NCBI RefSeq assembly: GCF_900105865.1
Contig: NZ_LT629804.1
Span: forward strand, 744,001 to 808,000
DNA length: 64,000 bases
Direction of reading: 5' to 3'
Origin: Arcanobacterium phocae
GTDB taxonomy: Bacteria > Actinomycetota > Actinomycetes > Actinomycetales > Actinomycetaceae
In this document: positions 17,977 through 28,952 of the stretch, piece after piece
Layout: each line of letters starts with the position of its first letter
How positions within the stretch are numbered: position 1 is the stretch's first letter
Made by a program: the position numbers and the translations under genes
Notes under the pieces: generated by a model
The model's input: the letters and a program-made list of their open reading frames with translations, nothing else
Database searches by the model: none
Told to the model about the DNA's origin: nothing

Positions 17977-19419
17977 ATGAACAATATATGGGACAGCTTA
18001 AATGCGAACTTTTCGTGGTTTAACGATGTCATTTATACGTGGATTCTTATCCCGCTCTTGATCGGAGCTGGGCTATATTTTACCGTGCGCTCTAAAGGCC
18101 TACAGTTCCGTTTATTTCGGAAGATGTTCAAAGTTATTGGGCGAAGCCGAGAAAAGGAAAAGGGACAGATCTCATCGTTCCAAGCTTTCGCCATTGGTTT
18201 AGCGGCCCGGGTGGGAACCGGCAATATTGCCGGAGTTGCGGTAGCTATTACCTTAGGTGGAGCTGGCGCAGTATTCTGGATGTGGGTTGTCGCGATTCTA
18301 GGAATGGCGACGGCGTTCATTGAAGCTGCTCTAGCGCAACTTTTCAAAGTGCCGTGGCGTGACGGGACATTCCGTGGTGGGCCAGCCTACTACATTTGGA
18401 AAGGACTCGGATCCTGGGGTTGGGGTGCAGCCTTCGCAGTAGCTCTGCTGTTTACCTACGGCATCGCTTTCGAACTAGTCCAGTCCAATACGATCTCAAA
18501 CACTCTTTATGACGCTTATAACTTTCCAACATGGGCAACCGGTCTGGTTGTTACAGTTTTGACTGGTCTTGTCATCTTGGGTGGACTCAAATCTGTTGCA
18601 CGTGTGACTGAAATTGTCGCTCCAGCAATGGCACTCGTCTATATTGCAATTTCGCTCGCAGTCATTGCTACCCATCTTGACCATATTATTCCGGTATTTA
18701 CTGAGATCTTTGAATCAGCATTCGGGATAAATGAAGCATTTGCTGGAACTGCTGGTGGATTCACTGCGGCATTAATGAACGGTGTCAAGCGAGGACTTTA
18801 CTCGAACGAGGCTGGAATGGGATCTGCTCCTAACGCAGCCTCAACCGCAACTACGATTCACCCAGCACGTCAAGCTCTCATCCAGTCGATGGGCGTTTTT
18901 GTTGACACTATGCTCGTATGTTCAGCAACTGCATTCATCATCCTGACCTCTGGAATCTATGTGCCTGGACAAGACGTTGAGGGCGCTACTTTGACAACAA
19001 GTGCAGCTGTTTCCGCTCTCGGTGGATGGTTGGAGCCAGTGATGATCATATTGGTCTTTGTTTTCTGTTTCTCCAGCCTCATTGGAAACTATGCTTATGC
19101 TGAAGTGAACATGGATTATCTTTTCCCAGGTAAAAAATCGGCCGACGTCGTTCTTCGAGTCATCGTGGTTGCTGCCACCTTCATCGGTGCGATCGCTAAA
19201 CTCGGTTTGGTCTGGACACTAGCCGACACCTCGATGTTCTTTATGGCGGTCATCAACCTTGTTGCAATTATTCTGCTAGGCAAATGGGCATTCGGTGTCT
19301 TACGTGACTTCGAGTCTACCGACGGCGAAGGCGCATTTGTAGCGGTCGAGAACCAGTATCTGCCGGGTGAAATCCCAGATACGATTTGGACCAAAGAAAC
19401 TGCTGGCCAAGAACACTGA
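17977..19419 (+). CDS. Sodium:alanine (amino acid) symporter, AGCS family
   Basis: Inner-membrane Na+-coupled importer of alanine and/or glycine (AlsT/DagA-like), 480 residues with about 11 membrane segments. Family signatures are visible: GLAARVGTGNIAGVAVA near residue 80, GGPAYYIWKGLG near 130, and RGLYSNEAGMGSAPNAA near 272. The start is ATG 17977, set by GGAGGA 6 nt upstream; an in-frame extension back to 17872 lacks a site and would swallow the leader hairpins. It follows tRNA-Thr and a roughly 250-nt leader with several stem-loops, which suggests transcript-level control. Confidence 0.9.
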   Translation: MNNIWDSLNANFSWFNDVIYTWILIPLLIGAGLYFTVRSKGLQFRLFRKMFKVIGRSREKEKGQISSFQAFAIGLAARVGTGNIAGVAVAITLGGAGAVFWMWVVAILGMATAFIEAALAQLFKVPWRDGTFRGGPAYYIWKGLGSWGWGAAFAVALLFTYGIAFELVQSNTISNTLYDAYNFPTWATGLVVTVLTGLVILGGLKSVARVTEIVAPAMALVYIAISLAVIATHLDHIIPVFTEIFESAFGINEAFAGTAGGFTAALMNGVKRGLYSNEAGMGSAPNAASTATTIHPARQALIQSMGVFVDTMLVCSATAFIILTSGIYVPGQDVEGATLTTSAAVSALGGWLEPVMIILVFVFCFSSLIGNYAYAEVNMDYLFPGKKSADVVLRVIVVAATFIGAIAKLGLVWTLADTSMFFMAVINLVAIILLGKWAFGVLRDFESTDGEGAFVAVENQYLPGEIPDTIWTKETAGQEH

Positions 19420-19426
19420 ACGCGGT

Positions 19427-19474
19427 GGTAATACAAAGGTTGGCAGGTTAATACCTGCCAACCTTTGTATTACC
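19427..19474. terminator. Bidirectional terminator, 22-bp perfect stem
   Basis: The arm 19427-19448 (starting GGTAATACAAAGG) is fully complementary to 19453-19474, with a TAAT loop. It sits between the convergent symporter and trkA genes and can serve both. Confidence 0.85.
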
Positions 19475-19482
19475 AATAAAAA

Positions 19483-20151
19483 TCAATCAGCGACGATAAA
19501 GCCGATCGTCTTTGTAGGGCCAACCGCCAAGATTTCGTCTCCTGGTTTAAGAATGGTTTCAGCATACGCATTAACCCAATGATCGTCCGGTCCTTTGACC
19601 GCAATAATCGAAATGCCTTTTGACCGGCGCAAGCCTAGTTCTGCTAATTCCACACCAGTCATTGCGTCGTTCACCGTCGTCGAAACAAGAGCGTAGCCAT
19701 AGCCCAGTTCCACGTAGTCATTGAACGACTGAGCGACGATGTGGGCGGCTCGTCGTCCCATATCGGTTTCTGGGTAGAAGATGTGGTTAACGCCCATCTG
19801 CTCAAGGATTTGCCCCTGTTGCGGCGTTGATGCTTTTGCCCATACCTCTGGGCCATTCATCTTCAACAACGCAGACGTCACCAAAATCGACGAGGCTAGA
19901 TCGTTTCCAATCGCCACCACAACTCGCGAGAAATCCTGGATACCCAGTTCTTCCAGCGTATCGGGATTAGTCGGATCAGTTGCTACAACATGAGGAAGCT
20001 TATTTGCCAAACTTTGCACAACCGCAGGTGACTTGTCGATTCCAAGCACACTATAACCGGCGTACACCAGCTCCAGAGCTAACGCAGATCCAAATCGACC
20101 TAGCCCGAACACAGCAACATCATGTTTTTGAACAGAGTGGCGCAAACGCAT
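19483..20151 (-). CDS. trkA: Trk/Ktr potassium uptake regulatory subunit (TrkA/KtrA)
   Basis: Cytoplasmic NAD(H)/nucleotide-binding gating ring of a K+ channel-like uptake system. 222 residues: an RCK-N Rossmann domain with VAVFGLGRFGSALA near the N-terminus, the Asp of VLGIDKS and TDPTNPDTL, then an RCK-C domain (about 135-222, VELAELGLRRSKGISIIAVKG). A single RCK unit fits KtrA rather than the double-unit E. coli TrkA. I chose ATG 20151 because AAGG lies 9 nt before it; the ATG at 20160 overlaps that site. It is 15 nt downstream of trkH and co-transcribed with it. Confidence 0.9.
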   Translation of the reverse strand: MRLRHSVQKHDVAVFGLGRFGSALALELVYAGYSVLGIDKSPAVVQSLANKLPHVVATDPTNPDTLEELGIQDFSRVVVAIGNDLASSILVTSALLKMNGPEVWAKASTPQQGQILEQMGVNHIFYPETDMGRRAAHIVAQSFNDYVELGYGYALVSTTVNDAMTGVELAELGLRRSKGISIIAVKGPDDHWVNAYAETILKPGDEILAVGPTKTIGFIVAD

Positions 20152-20166
20152 ACCACACATCCTTTC

Positions 20167-21555
20167 TTAGCCGATTAACGGCCGATCTTTAGGAAGCTCA
20201 TAGGTGAGCGGTGTTGTCCGCAATGCTAACGCAGTAGCAATGGTGAGCGGTCCCAAACGCCCAATGATCATTAAAGTAATGAGAACAAGTTGGCTAGATT
20301 CGGGTAACGTCGCCGTAATGCCAGTAGATAGGCCAACGGTGGAGAACGCGGAAACTACTTCAAATAATGCCTGATCCAGATTCGCCGTGGTTTGAATCAT
20401 CAGTAGTGTTGTTCCAGCCATAACGGCCATTGAAGACAACGACATAACCGTTAATGCTTGACGTTGCGCCGAGCGTGGTAATCGCAACCCAAGAACATTA
20501 ACAGCGCGACCGCCACGCATCTCAGACCAAACAACGAAACCGATCACGAACGCCGTCGTTATCTTTACGCCGCCTGCAGTTCCACCTGGTCCACCACCAA
20601 TGAACATGAACATATCGGTTAATACGCGAGAAATATCTGTCATGGAACCGACGTCGATCGAATTAAAACCAGCGGTTCGTGGAGTAACCGAAGCGAAAAA
20701 TGCCATCAAAACTTTCCCGGACGAGCTCTGATTTCCGAGTGTATTAGGATTCGTCCACTCGGCGAGTGCAAAGAAAATCCAGCCGGTGAGGAGCAAACTA
20801 ATCGTTCCCACAACGACTAACCGGGTAGTCATTGGCCAACGCCACCAGTGCATCCCAGAACTATAGAAGGCTAGAAGTGCGGGGTATCCCAATCCGCCTA
20901 TGATGATAGCCGCCGATATGGGCAAAATAATCCATGGATCGGTGGCGAACCTAACTAAAGAGTCGGTATATAGTGAAAAGCCGGCATTGTTGAATGCTGA
21001 AATGGAGTGGAACCACGCTTCGCCCAGTGCTCGTTGAAAAGCATGACCGAGATATAAAAATCGTCCGAGGAGCATAGCTGCTATGGAAGTTTCGACGACG
21101 GCGGTTAAGAGGACTACACCAAAGATAACTCGGCGGATATTTCCTAGCCCGGTGCCACTCACCGTCGCTGATGCCACTTCGCGGGTTCTCATGTCTAGAC
21201 GCCGTGCTAGAACCATTGCCACAAGCGTAACTACCGTCATCGTGCCCATACCACCTAATTGGATCAATATGCCAATGATGGTCTGACCAAAGGGGGAGTA
21301 GTAAGTCGCAGTGTCAACAACTGCAAGTCCGGTCACAGCAGTGGCTGATGTGGCGGTAAAAAAGGCGACTGAAAATGGGGCTCCGCCATTAAATTGCGGG
21401 CCGTATTCATGTGGCGGAGTAGATAATGGATATGGCCATGGAGGCTGCCCGGTAACAGAGATCGGGAGCATCAGCAAGAAGGTGCCCACTATTATTGTCA
21501 GCAAGAATGCGAAAATGAGAATATAGGTGGGTCGCATCTTTCGGAGACGATTCAC
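20167..21555 (-). CDS. trkH: Trk/Ktr potassium uptake channel subunit (TrkH/KtrB)
   Basis: Membrane K+-translocating subunit, 462 residues. It has four pore-loop repeats with the selectivity-filter glycines in ATAVTGLAVVDT, SAFNNAGFSLY, TPRTAGFNSIDV and SAFSTVGLSTG. About eight main membrane helices surround them. The GTG at 21555 lacks a strong RBS; an ATG at 21537 (MRPTYILIF) is an equally good start. It works with the TrkA/KtrA ring encoded 15 nt downstream. Confidence 0.92.
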   Translation of the reverse strand: MNRLRKMRPTYILIFAFLLTIIVGTFLLMLPISVTGQPPWPYPLSTPPHEYGPQFNGGAPFSVAFFTATSATAVTGLAVVDTATYYSPFGQTIIGILIQLGGMGTMTVVTLVAMVLARRLDMRTREVASATVSGTGLGNIRRVIFGVVLLTAVVETSIAAMLLGRFLYLGHAFQRALGEAWFHSISAFNNAGFSLYTDSLVRFATDPWIILPISAAIIIGGLGYPALLAFYSSGMHWWRWPMTTRLVVVGTISLLLTGWIFFALAEWTNPNTLGNQSSSGKVLMAFFASVTPRTAGFNSIDVGSMTDISRVLTDMFMFIGGGPGGTAGGVKITTAFVIGFVVWSEMRGGRAVNVLGLRLPRSAQRQALTVMSLSSMAVMAGTTLLMIQTTANLDQALFEVVSAFSTVGLSTGITATLPESSQLVLITLMIIGRLGPLTIATALALRTTPLTYELPKDRPLIG

Positions 21556-21650
21556 CTAAGTGATTCTAGAGCTGAAGATGTCTCAAGACAACATAACAGG
21601 CTATCGTAGTGAGTGAAAGAACCCGCTACGGTTTACTCCAAGGAATGAAT

Positions 21651-22709
21651 ATGCGCGCACTCGTGAAACCAACTGCTGGCCCAGGCCTTGAATTACGTGA
21701 GGTTCCTGAACCAACACCAGGGCAAGGCGAAGTCAAGATTAAGGTGATGCGAGCAGGGCTGTGTGGCACTGACTTACATATACTTTCGTGGGACGATTTC
21801 GCCGCAGCACATGTTAAGGCTGGGCAAACTATTGGACATGAATTTTATGGTGAGATCGTTGAACTCGGACATGGGGTTCCGGAGGGCGAGGGTCAAGGTC
21901 AATTTCATGTGGGGCAGCGGGTGTCGGTAGAAGGGCACGTGGTGTGTGAACACTGCCGTAATTGCCGTGCGGGGCGTCGCCATATGTGCTCGAATACGGT
22001 GTCGATTGGTGTGGATCGTGATGGTGCTTTTGCAGATTACGTCGTCGTCCCAATAACGAATGTGTGGAAACAGCCCGATGTTATCGACGCCGAACTTGGT
22101 GCAATTTTCGATCCACTCGGCAATGCTGTGCATACCGCATTCCAATTCCCGTTGACTGCAGAAGACGTTTTGGTGACTGGCGCCGGCCCAATTGGATTTA
22201 TGTGTGCTGCGATTGCCCGGCACGCTGGCGCACGGAACGTGGTTCTGACGGATATTAACGATGAACGGCTGGAGCTAGCACGGTCCATTGAAGGCGTTGT
22301 TGGCGTTAATACGTTGCGTGAGGATGTGCGGGATCGGTTCGCGGAACTCAATATGACAGAGGGCTTTGATATCGGCCTAGAAATCTCTGGTTCTCCCAAA
22401 GCGACCGAACAGATGATAGACCTGTGTACCAATGGTGCGAAAATTGCGATGTTGGGGTTGCCGGCACGCCCATACGCTATCAATTGGAACACCTTGATAG
22501 CGCGTATGCTGACGATTCAAGGTGTTTATGGTCGCGCGATGTATGACACGTGGTATCGGGCAACGTATCTCATGACCGGATCAGAGAAGTTCCGGGAGCA
22601 GGTTCGAAAGGTGATTACGCACCGGTTTGCGCCAGAAAATTGGGAAGAAGCATTTGAGACTGCGCGTGGTGGACACGCAGGCAAGATTATTTTGGAATGG
22701 AATGACTGA
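21651..22709 (+). CDS. tdh: L-threonine 3-dehydrogenase
   Basis: Zinc- and NAD-dependent medium-chain dehydrogenase converting L-threonine to 2-amino-3-ketobutyrate. 352 residues from ATG 21651, which has AAGGA 6 nt upstream; the GTG at 21609 has none. Catalytic-zinc motif LCGTDLH (Cys38, His43) and GHE (about 62-64) are present, with the structural-zinc cysteines in [17 protein letters not shown] and a Rossmann [11 protein letters not shown]. The stop overlaps the kbl start (TGATG), so the two-step threonine-to-glycine route is one operon. Confidence 0.93.
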   Translation: MRALVKPTAGPGLELREVPEPTPGQGEVKIKVMRAGLCGTDLHILSWDDFAAAHVKAGQTIGHEFYGEIVELGHGVPEGEGQGQFHVGQRVSVEGHVVCEHCRNCRAGRRHMCSNTVSIGVDRDGAFADYVVVPITNVWKQPDVIDAELGAIFDPLGNAVHTAFQFPLTAEDVLVTGAGPIGFMCAAIARHAGARNVVLTDINDERLELARSIEGVVGVNTLREDVRDRFAELNMTEGFDIGLEISGSPKATEQMIDLCTNGAKIAMLGLPARPYAINWNTLIARMLTIQGVYGRAMYDTWYRATYLMTGSEKFREQVRKVITHRFAPENWEEAFETARGGHAGKIILEWND

Positions 22710-23902
22710 TGTTTAGTATTCGAGAAGAATTAGCAACGACGCTGAACGAGATCAAAGCAGCTGGACTTTATAAAGATGAGCGGGAAATTCTATCCCCGCA
22801 GTCCGCACATATCCGTACTGGACAGGGCGAGTTGTTGAACTTTTGCGCGAATAACTATCTGGGATTGGCTGATAATCCAGAGATTATTGCTGCTTCGCAT
22901 GCGGGGCTAGATGAGTACGGTTATGGTACTGCTTCGGTACGTTTTATCTGCGGAACACAAGATATTCACCGCAAGCTAGAGCGGAAAATTGCAGATTATG
23001 TGGGAATGGAAGATGCCATTTTGTTCCCGTCAGCATTCGATGCAAACGGCGGTATTTTTGAGGTTTTGTTAGGCAAGGACGACGCCGTTGTTTCTGACGA
23101 ACTCAACCATGCCTCGATTATCGACGGCGTTCGGTTAAGTAAGGCTCGTCGGTTCCGGTACAAGAACTCAGATATGGAGCAGTTGCGTGAACAGTTAGTA
23201 GCTGCGCGTGCTGAGGGCGTGGGACGGATCCTGATCGTCACCGACGGCGTGTTCTCAATGGATGGTTATTACGCGAAACTGCCAGAGATTTGCGATTTGG
23301 CAGATGAGTTTGACGCGATGGTAATGGTTGACGATTCGCACGCTACTGGCATTGTTGGTGAGCACGGTGCGGGTACGCCGTCTGAATTTGGTGTCAGTGA
23401 TCGGGTAGATATTCTCAGCGGTACTTTGGGTAAGGCACTCGGTGGAGCGTCGGGTGGTTATATTGCTGGACCGGCTGAATTGATTGCGTTGCTTAAACAG
23501 CGTGCGCGGCCGTATTTGTTCTCGAATGCCGTTGCACCATCTCTGGTTGCGGGATCATTGAAGGCTTTGGATGTGGCACGTGAAGGTGATGATTTGCGTG
23601 AAAAGATTGCTGATAATGCGCAGTTGTTCCGCTCATTGATGGCTGAGGCGGGTTTTGAATTGCTCCCTGGCTCGCATGCGATTATTGCGGTGATGTTCCC
23701 GGGTGACGACGGCGCGCGCCTTGCCGGGCAGATTGCTGCTAAGTTAGGTGAGTTGGGCGTTTATGTTACTGCGTTCTCGTATCCGGTGGTGCCGTTGGGT
23801 AAGGCACGTATTCGTGTTCAGCTTTCGGCTGCGCATTCGGTTGAGGACGTACGTGCGGCAGTTGCAGCATTCGTTCAGGCACGGGACGCTGTTTCAGTAT
23901 AA
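22709..23902 (+). CDS. kbl: Glycine C-acetyltransferase (2-amino-3-ketobutyrate CoA ligase)
   Basis: PLP enzyme of the alpha-oxoamine synthase family that cleaves 2-amino-3-ketobutyrate with CoA to glycine and acetyl-CoA. 397 residues, usual length. Visible: [25 protein letters not shown], the HASIIDG segment, VDDSHATG and the PLP lysine in [13 protein letters not shown] (about residue 241). It is directly coupled to tdh, which defines its role better than sequence alone, since 8-amino-7-oxononanoate synthase is similar. No terminator hairpin follows. Confidence 0.93.
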   Translation: MFSIREELATTLNEIKAAGLYKDEREILSPQSAHIRTGQGELLNFCANNYLGLADNPEIIAASHAGLDEYGYGTASVRFICGTQDIHRKLERKIADYVGMEDAILFPSAFDANGGIFEVLLGKDDAVVSDELNHASIIDGVRLSKARRFRYKNSDMEQLREQLVAARAEGVGRILIVTDGVFSMDGYYAKLPEICDLADEFDAMVMVDDSHATGIVGEHGAGTPSEFGVSDRVDILSGTLGKALGGASGGYIAGPAELIALLKQRARPYLFSNAVAPSLVAGSLKALDVAREGDDLREKIADNAQLFRSLMAEAGFELLPGSHAIIAVMFPGDDGARLAGQIAAKLGELGVYVTAFSYPVVPLGKARIRVQLSAAHSVEDVRAAVAAFVQARDAVSV

Positions 23903-23982
23903 ATAATTACGATACGATCTACTTCTTCGTCAGACGCTGTGGATAACATTTGATTGTGGATAGATGTTTTTGGTGATTTTCG

Positions 23983-24022
23983 ATCTTCGATAGCCTGCTT
24001 TTGTTCAGGAATTATCGAAGAT
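23983..24022 (+). promoter_or_regulatory. Stem-loop in the 5' leader of the thioester adhesin gene
   Basis: ATCTTCGATA (23983-23992) is exactly complementary to TATCGAAGAT (24013-24022), with an inner CCTG/CAGG pairing. The 3' arm ends 1-2 nt before the GGAAG ribosome-binding site, so folding could affect translation. There is no U-run, so it is not a standard terminator of kbl. Confidence 0.55.
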
Positions 24023-24033
24023 TGGAAGTTATT

Positions 24034-25323
24034 ATGACATTTCTTGTTCGCATCGTGCAGGGTCTACTTGTCGTCGCATTGTTTTGTTCTGGCATGAGTA
24101 TGGCTTATGGTGATGAGCGAAAGCCGGAACTCTTGCCTCAAGACGGCGAATTAGTAGGTCTTAATATGCGTTATTTGCCAGCTGTAGACGCTGGTAGTCA
24201 AGCAGGTTATACCCAAAAAACTTGGCATGCTCGGCCGGCGCTATTTTCAGTCAAGAATGTAGGTGAAGGTGTTTACCATGCTTACTGTTTGGAGATAACG
24301 GTCCCCACAGATCGGCAAGCACCTTTACATGTTACTAACTGGGATGGATTCGTTGGTAACAATGCATTTAGAGCCGATAAGTCAGTGCGCCAAAAAGTGG
24401 CTTGGATTGTCCAGCATTCATACCCGGCACGGAGCTTAGAATATCTCGCACATGAGGTTGGGGTTACTGAGCTGTCGATTCAACAAGCGGTGACTGCCAC
24501 GCAGTCAGCTATCTGGCATTTGACAGATGGAGTGACTCCTGACTTTTCTGCTCTAGGTCAGCAAGATACGGATGGGGTGGATGCTCAGGGTATCGCAGCT
24601 ACCTATCATTATCTGCTTTCCAGCATAAATGTCGGGTTAACGCAAGAGTCTCTGCAACCTACGGTGGCTTTTAGTCTGCCGGAAGGCGATAGCTTTGCTG
24701 GGCAACTTGTGGGGCCAATTCGAGTTGAAGCAAATGTTCCTACCGTTTCGATCGAGGTTCCGGAGGATTTTTCGTTGGCCTCGAAAGTAGGCGACCATAT
24801 TGATCCGGCAAATATTTCCTCTGGACAAGAGATATATGTGGATGCGCGAAATGTTCACGATGCGGGCAAGATCGATCTGACGGGAACTGTAAACACTGCA
24901 GAACTGAATGGTTCTCTTCTCACGCCGGGTATCTCTGCTGAGAACCATGGGCAGACTTTGATAATGGTCCGGGAACTAACCAAGCAGATTCGCCATGTTG
25001 CACATATTGGTTGGCGTTCCGAGCAGGACGTATGCCGGGACGTAGACGGCATTCCAGTGACTGATTCAGTGTCAGGGAGAATTCTTCCAAAGGATTCTCC
25101 GCAGTGTGTAGTGGTACCTGCAGTCAATGAAACACCAGAATCGTCACAGCTATCTGATGATTCAGGTAAACAGCACGAGGTTTCAGAGGTTTCTTCTGAT
25201 CGGCCGCAGCTAGCGAAAACTGGCTCCGAGATATATGTGCTTGTGTCTCTAGCTACGATAACGATCGCAGTTGGAATAGCGCTGACTCGGCGTGAGCGGC
25301 GTAAATATCGTGAAGTTTTATAG
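24034..25323 (+). CDS. Cell-wall-anchored thioester-domain adhesin
   Basis: Surface protein of 429 residues. A signal peptide (about 1-26, LLVVALFCSGMSMAYG) is followed by a thioester domain of the Cys-Gln type: YCLEI places the Cys at about 85 and TATQSAIWHLTDG the Gln at about 157, the pair that forms an internal bond able to capture host amines. A second beta-rich domain (about 210-330) follows, then a linker, a sorting motif LAKTG at about 393-397, a hydrophobic helix and the tail RRERRKYREVL. GGAAG 5 nt before ATG 24034 sets the start. Two further cysteines (EQDVC and SPQCV) lie near residues 333 and 356. Convergent with ung, 5 nt apart. Confidence 0.85.
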   Translation: MTFLVRIVQGLLVVALFCSGMSMAYGDERKPELLPQDGELVGLNMRYLPAVDAGSQAGYTQKTWHARPALFSVKNVGEGVYHAYCLEITVPTDRQAPLHVTNWDGFVGNNAFRADKSVRQKVAWIVQHSYPARSLEYLAHEVGVTELSIQQAVTATQSAIWHLTDGVTPDFSALGQQDTDGVDAQGIAATYHYLLSSINVGLTQESLQPTVAFSLPEGDSFAGQLVGPIRVEANVPTVSIEVPEDFSLASKVGDHIDPANISSGQEIYVDARNVHDAGKIDLTGTVNTAELNGSLLTPGISAENHGQTLIMVRELTKQIRHVAHIGWRSEQDVCRDVDGIPVTDSVSGRILPKDSPQCVVVPAVNETPESSQLSDDSGKQHEVSEVSSDRPQLAKTGSEIYVLVSLATITIAVGIALTRRERRKYREVL

Positions 25324-25328
25324 TTAAA

Positions 25329-26000
25329 TTAGCGGATGGTCCAGTCCACAGGCTCGGCTCCTTGCTGTACTAGTAGCTGATTTGCTTGAGAAAACGGCTT
25401 GGAGCCGAAGAACCCGCGATGTGCGGATAGCGGAGAAGGGTGTGGACTCATAACGGTGGGTGTTTCGGGTATTAGCCGGGCTAGTGACTGTGCTTGCTTG
25501 CCCCACAGGATTGCTACGAGTGGTGCTTTGCGAGCCGCGAGAACCCTAATCGCATGATCTGTGATAACCTCCCAGCCACGCTGTGCGTGCGAGCCAGGAG
25601 CGCCGGGCGCTACTGTCAAAACTCGGTTTAGAAGCATTATTCCTTGATGTGTCCATGATGAGAGGTCGCCGTGCGCGGGTGGTATCAGGCCTAGATCATC
25701 GTGGAGTTCCTGGTAAATGTTCACAAGCGATCGGGGAAGTGGTTTCACTGTGCGGTCAACGGAGAAAGATAAGCCAACCGGATGTCCTGGAGTGGGATAG
25801 GGATCTTGACCAACGATGAGTACACGAATATCTGGTAGCGGCTGCTGAAAAGCGCGTAAGACGTTTTCTCCAGCTGGAAGGTAACGATGCCCTTGGGCTA
25901 GTTCGTTCCGAAGAAAATCTCCCATTTGGTGAATATTTTTAGCAACTGGTTCCATAGCTTGTGCCCACGTTGGGTGCATGACTTCATCAAGATCACTCAT
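25329..26000 (-). CDS. ung: Uracil-DNA glycosylase, family 1
   Basis: Removes uracil from DNA. 223 residues, normal length. The water-activating loop [17 protein letters not shown], the uracil-binding MLLNRVLTV (Asn) and the Leu-intercalation loop [18 protein letters not shown] are intact. The ATG has no Shine-Dalgarno sequence; a TATCAT sits 6 nt upstream on the minus strand, so the message is probably leaderless. Confidence 0.95.
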   Translation of the reverse strand: MSDLDEVMHPTWAQAMEPVAKNIHQMGDFLRNELAQGHRYLPAGENVLRAFQQPLPDIRVLIVGQDPYPTPGHPVGLSFSVDRTVKPLPRSLVNIYQELHDDLGLIPPAHGDLSSWTHQGIMLLNRVLTVAPGAPGSHAQRGWEVITDHAIRVLAARKAPLVAILWGKQAQSLARLIPETPTVMSPHPSPLSAHRGFFGSKPFSQANQLLVQQGAEPVDWTIR

Positions 26001-26035
26001 GACTTTATGATACGGCTAAAAAGTAGCGCGTTGCG

Positions 26036-26041
26036 TAAACT
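26036..26041 (+). promoter_or_regulatory. -10 element for leaderless DUF3263 transcript
   Basis: TAAACT lies 6 nt before the ATG at 26048 and there is no ribosome-binding site. Confidence 0.4.
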
Positions 26042-26047
26042 TATCTT

Positions 26048-26308
26048 ATGAGTGATGGGGAAGAAGATAAGACTGAGGAACTGACAGAGATCGAACGTCG
26101 GATACTAGCACTAGAAGAATCGTGGTGGACGATTGCGCAAACTAAAGATCGAGCAATCGAACAAGAACTCGGTATGACGCCAATGCGGTACTATATTCTT
26201 CTGTCTCGAATGCTAGAAGAAGAACGTGTTTGGCGAGCTCGTCCACAACTGGTGGATCGGCTGCGCAGACTGCGTGATAAGCGTACGAATGAACGCACTG
26301 TGTCCTGA
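26048..26308 (+). CDS. DUF3263 protein, small helix-turn-helix-like
   Basis: 86-residue charged, helical protein. The pattern ILALEESWWTIAQTKDRAIEQELGMTPMRYYILL is the DUF3263 core, an actinobacterial family with a sigma/HTH-like look (TPMRYYILLSRML). It is regularly paired with a LytR_C membrane protein, as here and, from memory, in Mycobacterium near groEL2. Function unknown; DNA binding is an inference. Likely leaderless. Confidence 0.8.
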   Translation: MSDGEEDKTEELTEIERRILALEESWWTIAQTKDRAIEQELGMTPMRYYILLSRMLEEERVWRARPQLVDRLRRLRDKRTNERTVS

Positions 26309-26353
26309 GAGTGGCGTTATTTATTAGTTCGGTAGATTAGGTAGGCTAGAAGC

Positions 26354-26941
26354 GTGAACGAATACGTAGAAGATGAATTTGATCGCTTAGCTCAAGAACG
26401 GCAAAATCTTGGAGCTCATCGGAAGTCTAAGCGGTTAAACCCATGGTTGATAGCTCTTGTTGCAGTATTAGTCTTTGCGCCACTTATTGGCTGGGGAGCT
26501 GGCATGTGGACGGCGAGTGATTCCAAATCGCGTGATGATTCAGCAACATCTCAACCAGTGGCGGAACAATCTGAAGACGGCGAGGCTGAGCAATCTACGG
26601 AAGAGAAGTCTGCGCAGGAACAGGCAGAAGAACCAGCCCCGGAGCAGACCACTGCGGAACAGCCACCCCTTAATACTGCTGTCTCAGTACAAGTATTGAA
26701 TGGACGTGGCGAAGCTGGGCTAGCGAAAAAAATTACTGAAGATCTTGTGGCTGGTGGTTACGCCAACGCAACGGGTGGAAACTATTCCGGTGGCAGTGAA
26801 CCAGCTGTGACTACCGTGTTTTATAGCAAAGAAACTTTTAAGGCTGAAGCGCAAGACATTGCCTCTAAAGTAGGCGGTGCTGAGGTGCAAGACGGCTCTG
26901 CGCTCCAACTCGGTGCCCAGATCGTTGTAGTCATGCGCTAA
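26354..26941 (+). CDS. Membrane-anchored LytR C-terminal domain protein
   Basis: 195 residues, GTG start. A cytoplasmic tail (about 1-32), one transmembrane helix (about 33-54, WLIALVAVLVFAPLIGWGAGMW), an extracytoplasmic Glu/Gln/Ser-rich linker (about 60-110) and a LytR_C domain (about 112-195: SVQVLNGRGEAGLAKKI). TAGGCT lies 6 nt before the GTG, again suggesting a leaderless start, so it may have its own promoter although it follows DUF3263 by 45 nt. It has the same architecture as the protein at 6792-7364, with a longer linker. Confidence 0.82.
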   Translation: MNEYVEDEFDRLAQERQNLGAHRKSKRLNPWLIALVAVLVFAPLIGWGAGMWTASDSKSRDDSATSQPVAEQSEDGEAEQSTEEKSAQEQAEEPAPEQTTAEQPPLNTAVSVQVLNGRGEAGLAKKITEDLVAGGYANATGGNYSGGSEPAVTTVFYSKETFKAEAQDIASKVGGAEVQDGSALQLGAQIVVVMR

Positions 26942-26959
26942 AGCTAACTAGCAGCGCTA

Positions 26960-27004
26960 TGAGTGAGCCTGACGTAACTTGCGTCAGGCTCACTCAACTT
27001 TTCT
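26960..27004 (+). terminator. Rho-independent terminator before groEL
   Basis: TGAGTGAGCCTGACG (26960-26974) pairs perfectly with CGTCAGGCTCACTCA (26982-26996), followed by ACTTTTCTCT. It isolates groEL from the LytR_C gene. Confidence 0.9.
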
Positions 27005-27040
27005 CTCCTAGAGTAAAGTCAGGCTAATCGAGTTCGCCAT

Positions 27041-27067
27041 CTTGCACTCTGAGCTGGAGAGTGCCAA
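27041..27067 (+). promoter_or_regulatory. CIRCE operator 1 (HrcA site)
   Basis: CTTGCACTC, 9 nt, GAGTGCCAA: 14 of 18 arm positions match the CIRCE consensus TTAGCACTC-N9-GAGTGCTAA, including the core GCACTC/GAGTGC. It overlaps a plausible promoter (TTGCAC at 27042 and CAAAAT at 27065, spacer 17). Confidence 0.8.
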
Positions 27068-27075
27068 AATCAATA

Positions 27076-27102
27076 CTGGCACTCTCGGCTAGAGAGTGAT
27101 AG
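27076..27102 (+). promoter_or_regulatory. CIRCE operator 2 (HrcA site)
   Basis: CTGGCACTC, 9 nt, GAGTGATAG: also matches the CIRCE consensus with the exact N9 spacer. It lies 35 bp downstream of operator 1, at or just after the likely transcription start of groEL. Confidence 0.8.
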
Positions 27103-27194
27103 TTATTGTGACTAGTGAGGTGTTTTCTGAATACGAAACCGAACGTATTTGGAGAATGTCGTCCGTCGCGGGCACTGGTCGTGAACCACCCTAA

Positions 27195-28832
<1,638 letters not shown>

Positions 28833-28872
28833 GAATAACTGCTTAGTTCTTGCGGTCAGATAATGGCCAATG

Positions 28873-28915
28873 AAAAGGAACGAATCTCGGAAAACTCCGA
28901 GATTCGTTCCTTTTT
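28873..28915 (+). terminator. Rho-independent terminator of groEL
   Basis: The arm 28873-28890 (AAAAGGAACGAATCTCGG) is fully complementary to 28897-28914 and ends in TTTTT. It also faces the convergent CPBP gene. Confidence 0.9.
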
Positions 28916-28952
28916 ACTAACCAGTGCAGTGTAGAAGTCTTACGGTAATACG

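Noticed and set aside
23938..23962. DnaA boxes (TGTGGATAA and TGTGGATAG, 17 bp apart) upstream of the adhesin
   Set aside because: One exact 9-mer is expected by chance about every 130 kb of double-stranded sequence, so one in 64 kb is unremarkable; there is no cluster, AT-rich unwinding region or origin gene nearby.
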